From the NCBI GenBank assembly GCA_008694505.1, contig VZDJ01007747.1, positions 5,917,390-5,981,389 on the forward strand: a DNA stretch of 64,000 nt. Reading direction: 5' to 3'. Under the pieces are notes generated by a model. That model ran no database searches, was not told the DNA's origin, and worked only from the letters and a program-made list of their open reading frames with translations. Positions within the stretch are counted from its first letter, which is position 1. Every line of letters begins with the position of its first letter. Below are positions 63,332-64,000 of this stretch, piece after piece. A program made the position numbers and the translations under genes. The stretch is from Cyanoderma ruficeps. Lineage: Eukaryota > Chordata > Aves > Passeriformes > Timaliidae.

Positions 63332-64000
63332 AAATCCTTATTCAGAGGTGGAGAAAAACTTTTCCCTGTAGTTAAGGCAGCTATCACAAACTGTCTTTCA
63401 GAAAATTGAACATGATTTTTTACTTATTTTGGAAAAAAAAAAAGAAATGTGCTAGTTCTGCAGGTGTTCTGATTGAAAAAAGAAATCTAAACTGCCATTT
63501 TCCGTCTTACATACTTTATAGAAATGAACCAATCCCTAAATAGAATGGGTAAGTGAACCTTTGGAGTGAAGTACTGTATAGAAATATGCCTACCAGGATG
63601 CAGAATCTCTTTTGAGAGAGAATCTTTCTTGACAGATTCAGCTGGATAAGTGAGCAATGGTGTTTTGATTAAAATAAATACAAATTGATTGGATTTGTAT
63701 AGAAGATAGTCTTGGAGCTGTACATCCCAACCAATGTTGGGATGCTCTTAGAAGTATAGTAATAGGCTCTAGGAAGCTTTGTAGTGAAAAAAAAGATGAT
63801 TTAAAAAGTTCAGACACTTCTATGGTTAAGCAGCCACTGGTGGGGAGTTTACAGAATCACAGGGAACTTTCTTGGGAAGATTTTTTTTTGGCTGCAAAAG
63901 GTCAAATTAAATATGTGCCTTTCTAAACTAACTTACCTGCCATCCTTTATTCAGATGCTCACATAATTTCTTCAGTTAAAGAAAAAATTTAAGAGAAACT
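63332..64000. other. AT-rich non-coding end of window
   Basis: Nothing recognised. An isolated cagaatcacag at about 63855 resembles the CR1 tail but no CR1 body follows. Confidence 0.55.

Noticed and set aside
63853..63890. cagaatcacag motif, CR1-tail-like
   Set aside because: No CR1 body follows; too short.
1..64000. CRISPR arrays, operons, bacterial or phage genes
   Set aside because: No regularly spaced repeats, ribosome-binding sites or dense coding; all mobile elements found are avian retroelements.

Overview
This window looks like vertebrate nuclear DNA, most likely from a passerine (songbird) genome. It is AT-rich throughout and has no long open reading frames, operons or bacterial-type signals. 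It carries retroelements typical of birds: a CR1 LINE 3' end, an ERVL-type LTR of the common avian kind, an LTR with a 6-bp target duplication, and a SINE joining a tRNA-Ile-derived head to a CR1-like tail. That SINE architecture is what I know as TguSINE1, described from passerines, and it is the strongest clue to the organism. Family names come from memory of consensus sequences, not from a search.

Layout. 1-3587: AT-rich, nothing recognised apart from a weak exon-like segment at 777-895. 3588-4035: a decayed tandem repeat with a unit of about 150 bp. 4036-22094: AT-rich, only simple repeats and a short AT inverted repeat. 22095-22684: ERVL-type LTR on the minus strand. 26034-26259: exon-like segment with a strong acceptor and donor. 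32590-32940: GC-richer patch of unknown nature. 37797-37975: exon-like open segment. 40771-40919: tRNA-Ile/CR1-tailed SINE, minus strand. 50152-51240: several charge-rich short reading frames. 51347-51446: GTTT/T-rich tract. 55155-55225: exon-like segment with strong splice sites. 58330-58935: GC-richer patch. 60421-60498: short inverted repeat. 60972-61302: two CR1 3' ends in the same orientation. 62700-63325: 626-bp solo LTR with a perfect 6-bp target-site duplication.

No protein-coding gene can be named with confidence. Nearly all reading frames of 60-140 codons have the length and Phe/Ser/Cys/Leu-rich composition expected from non-coding AT-rich DNA, and several lie inside LTRs or simple repeats. 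The window is therefore best read as intergenic or deep intronic sequence. A handful of plus-strand exon-like segments (26034-26259, 37797-37975, 50152-50325, 55155-55225) could belong to an unrecognised spliced transcript. They need RNA evidence or cross-species alignment. I see no convincing new biological system. The best-supported items are the solo LTR, the SINE and the decayed tandem repeat.
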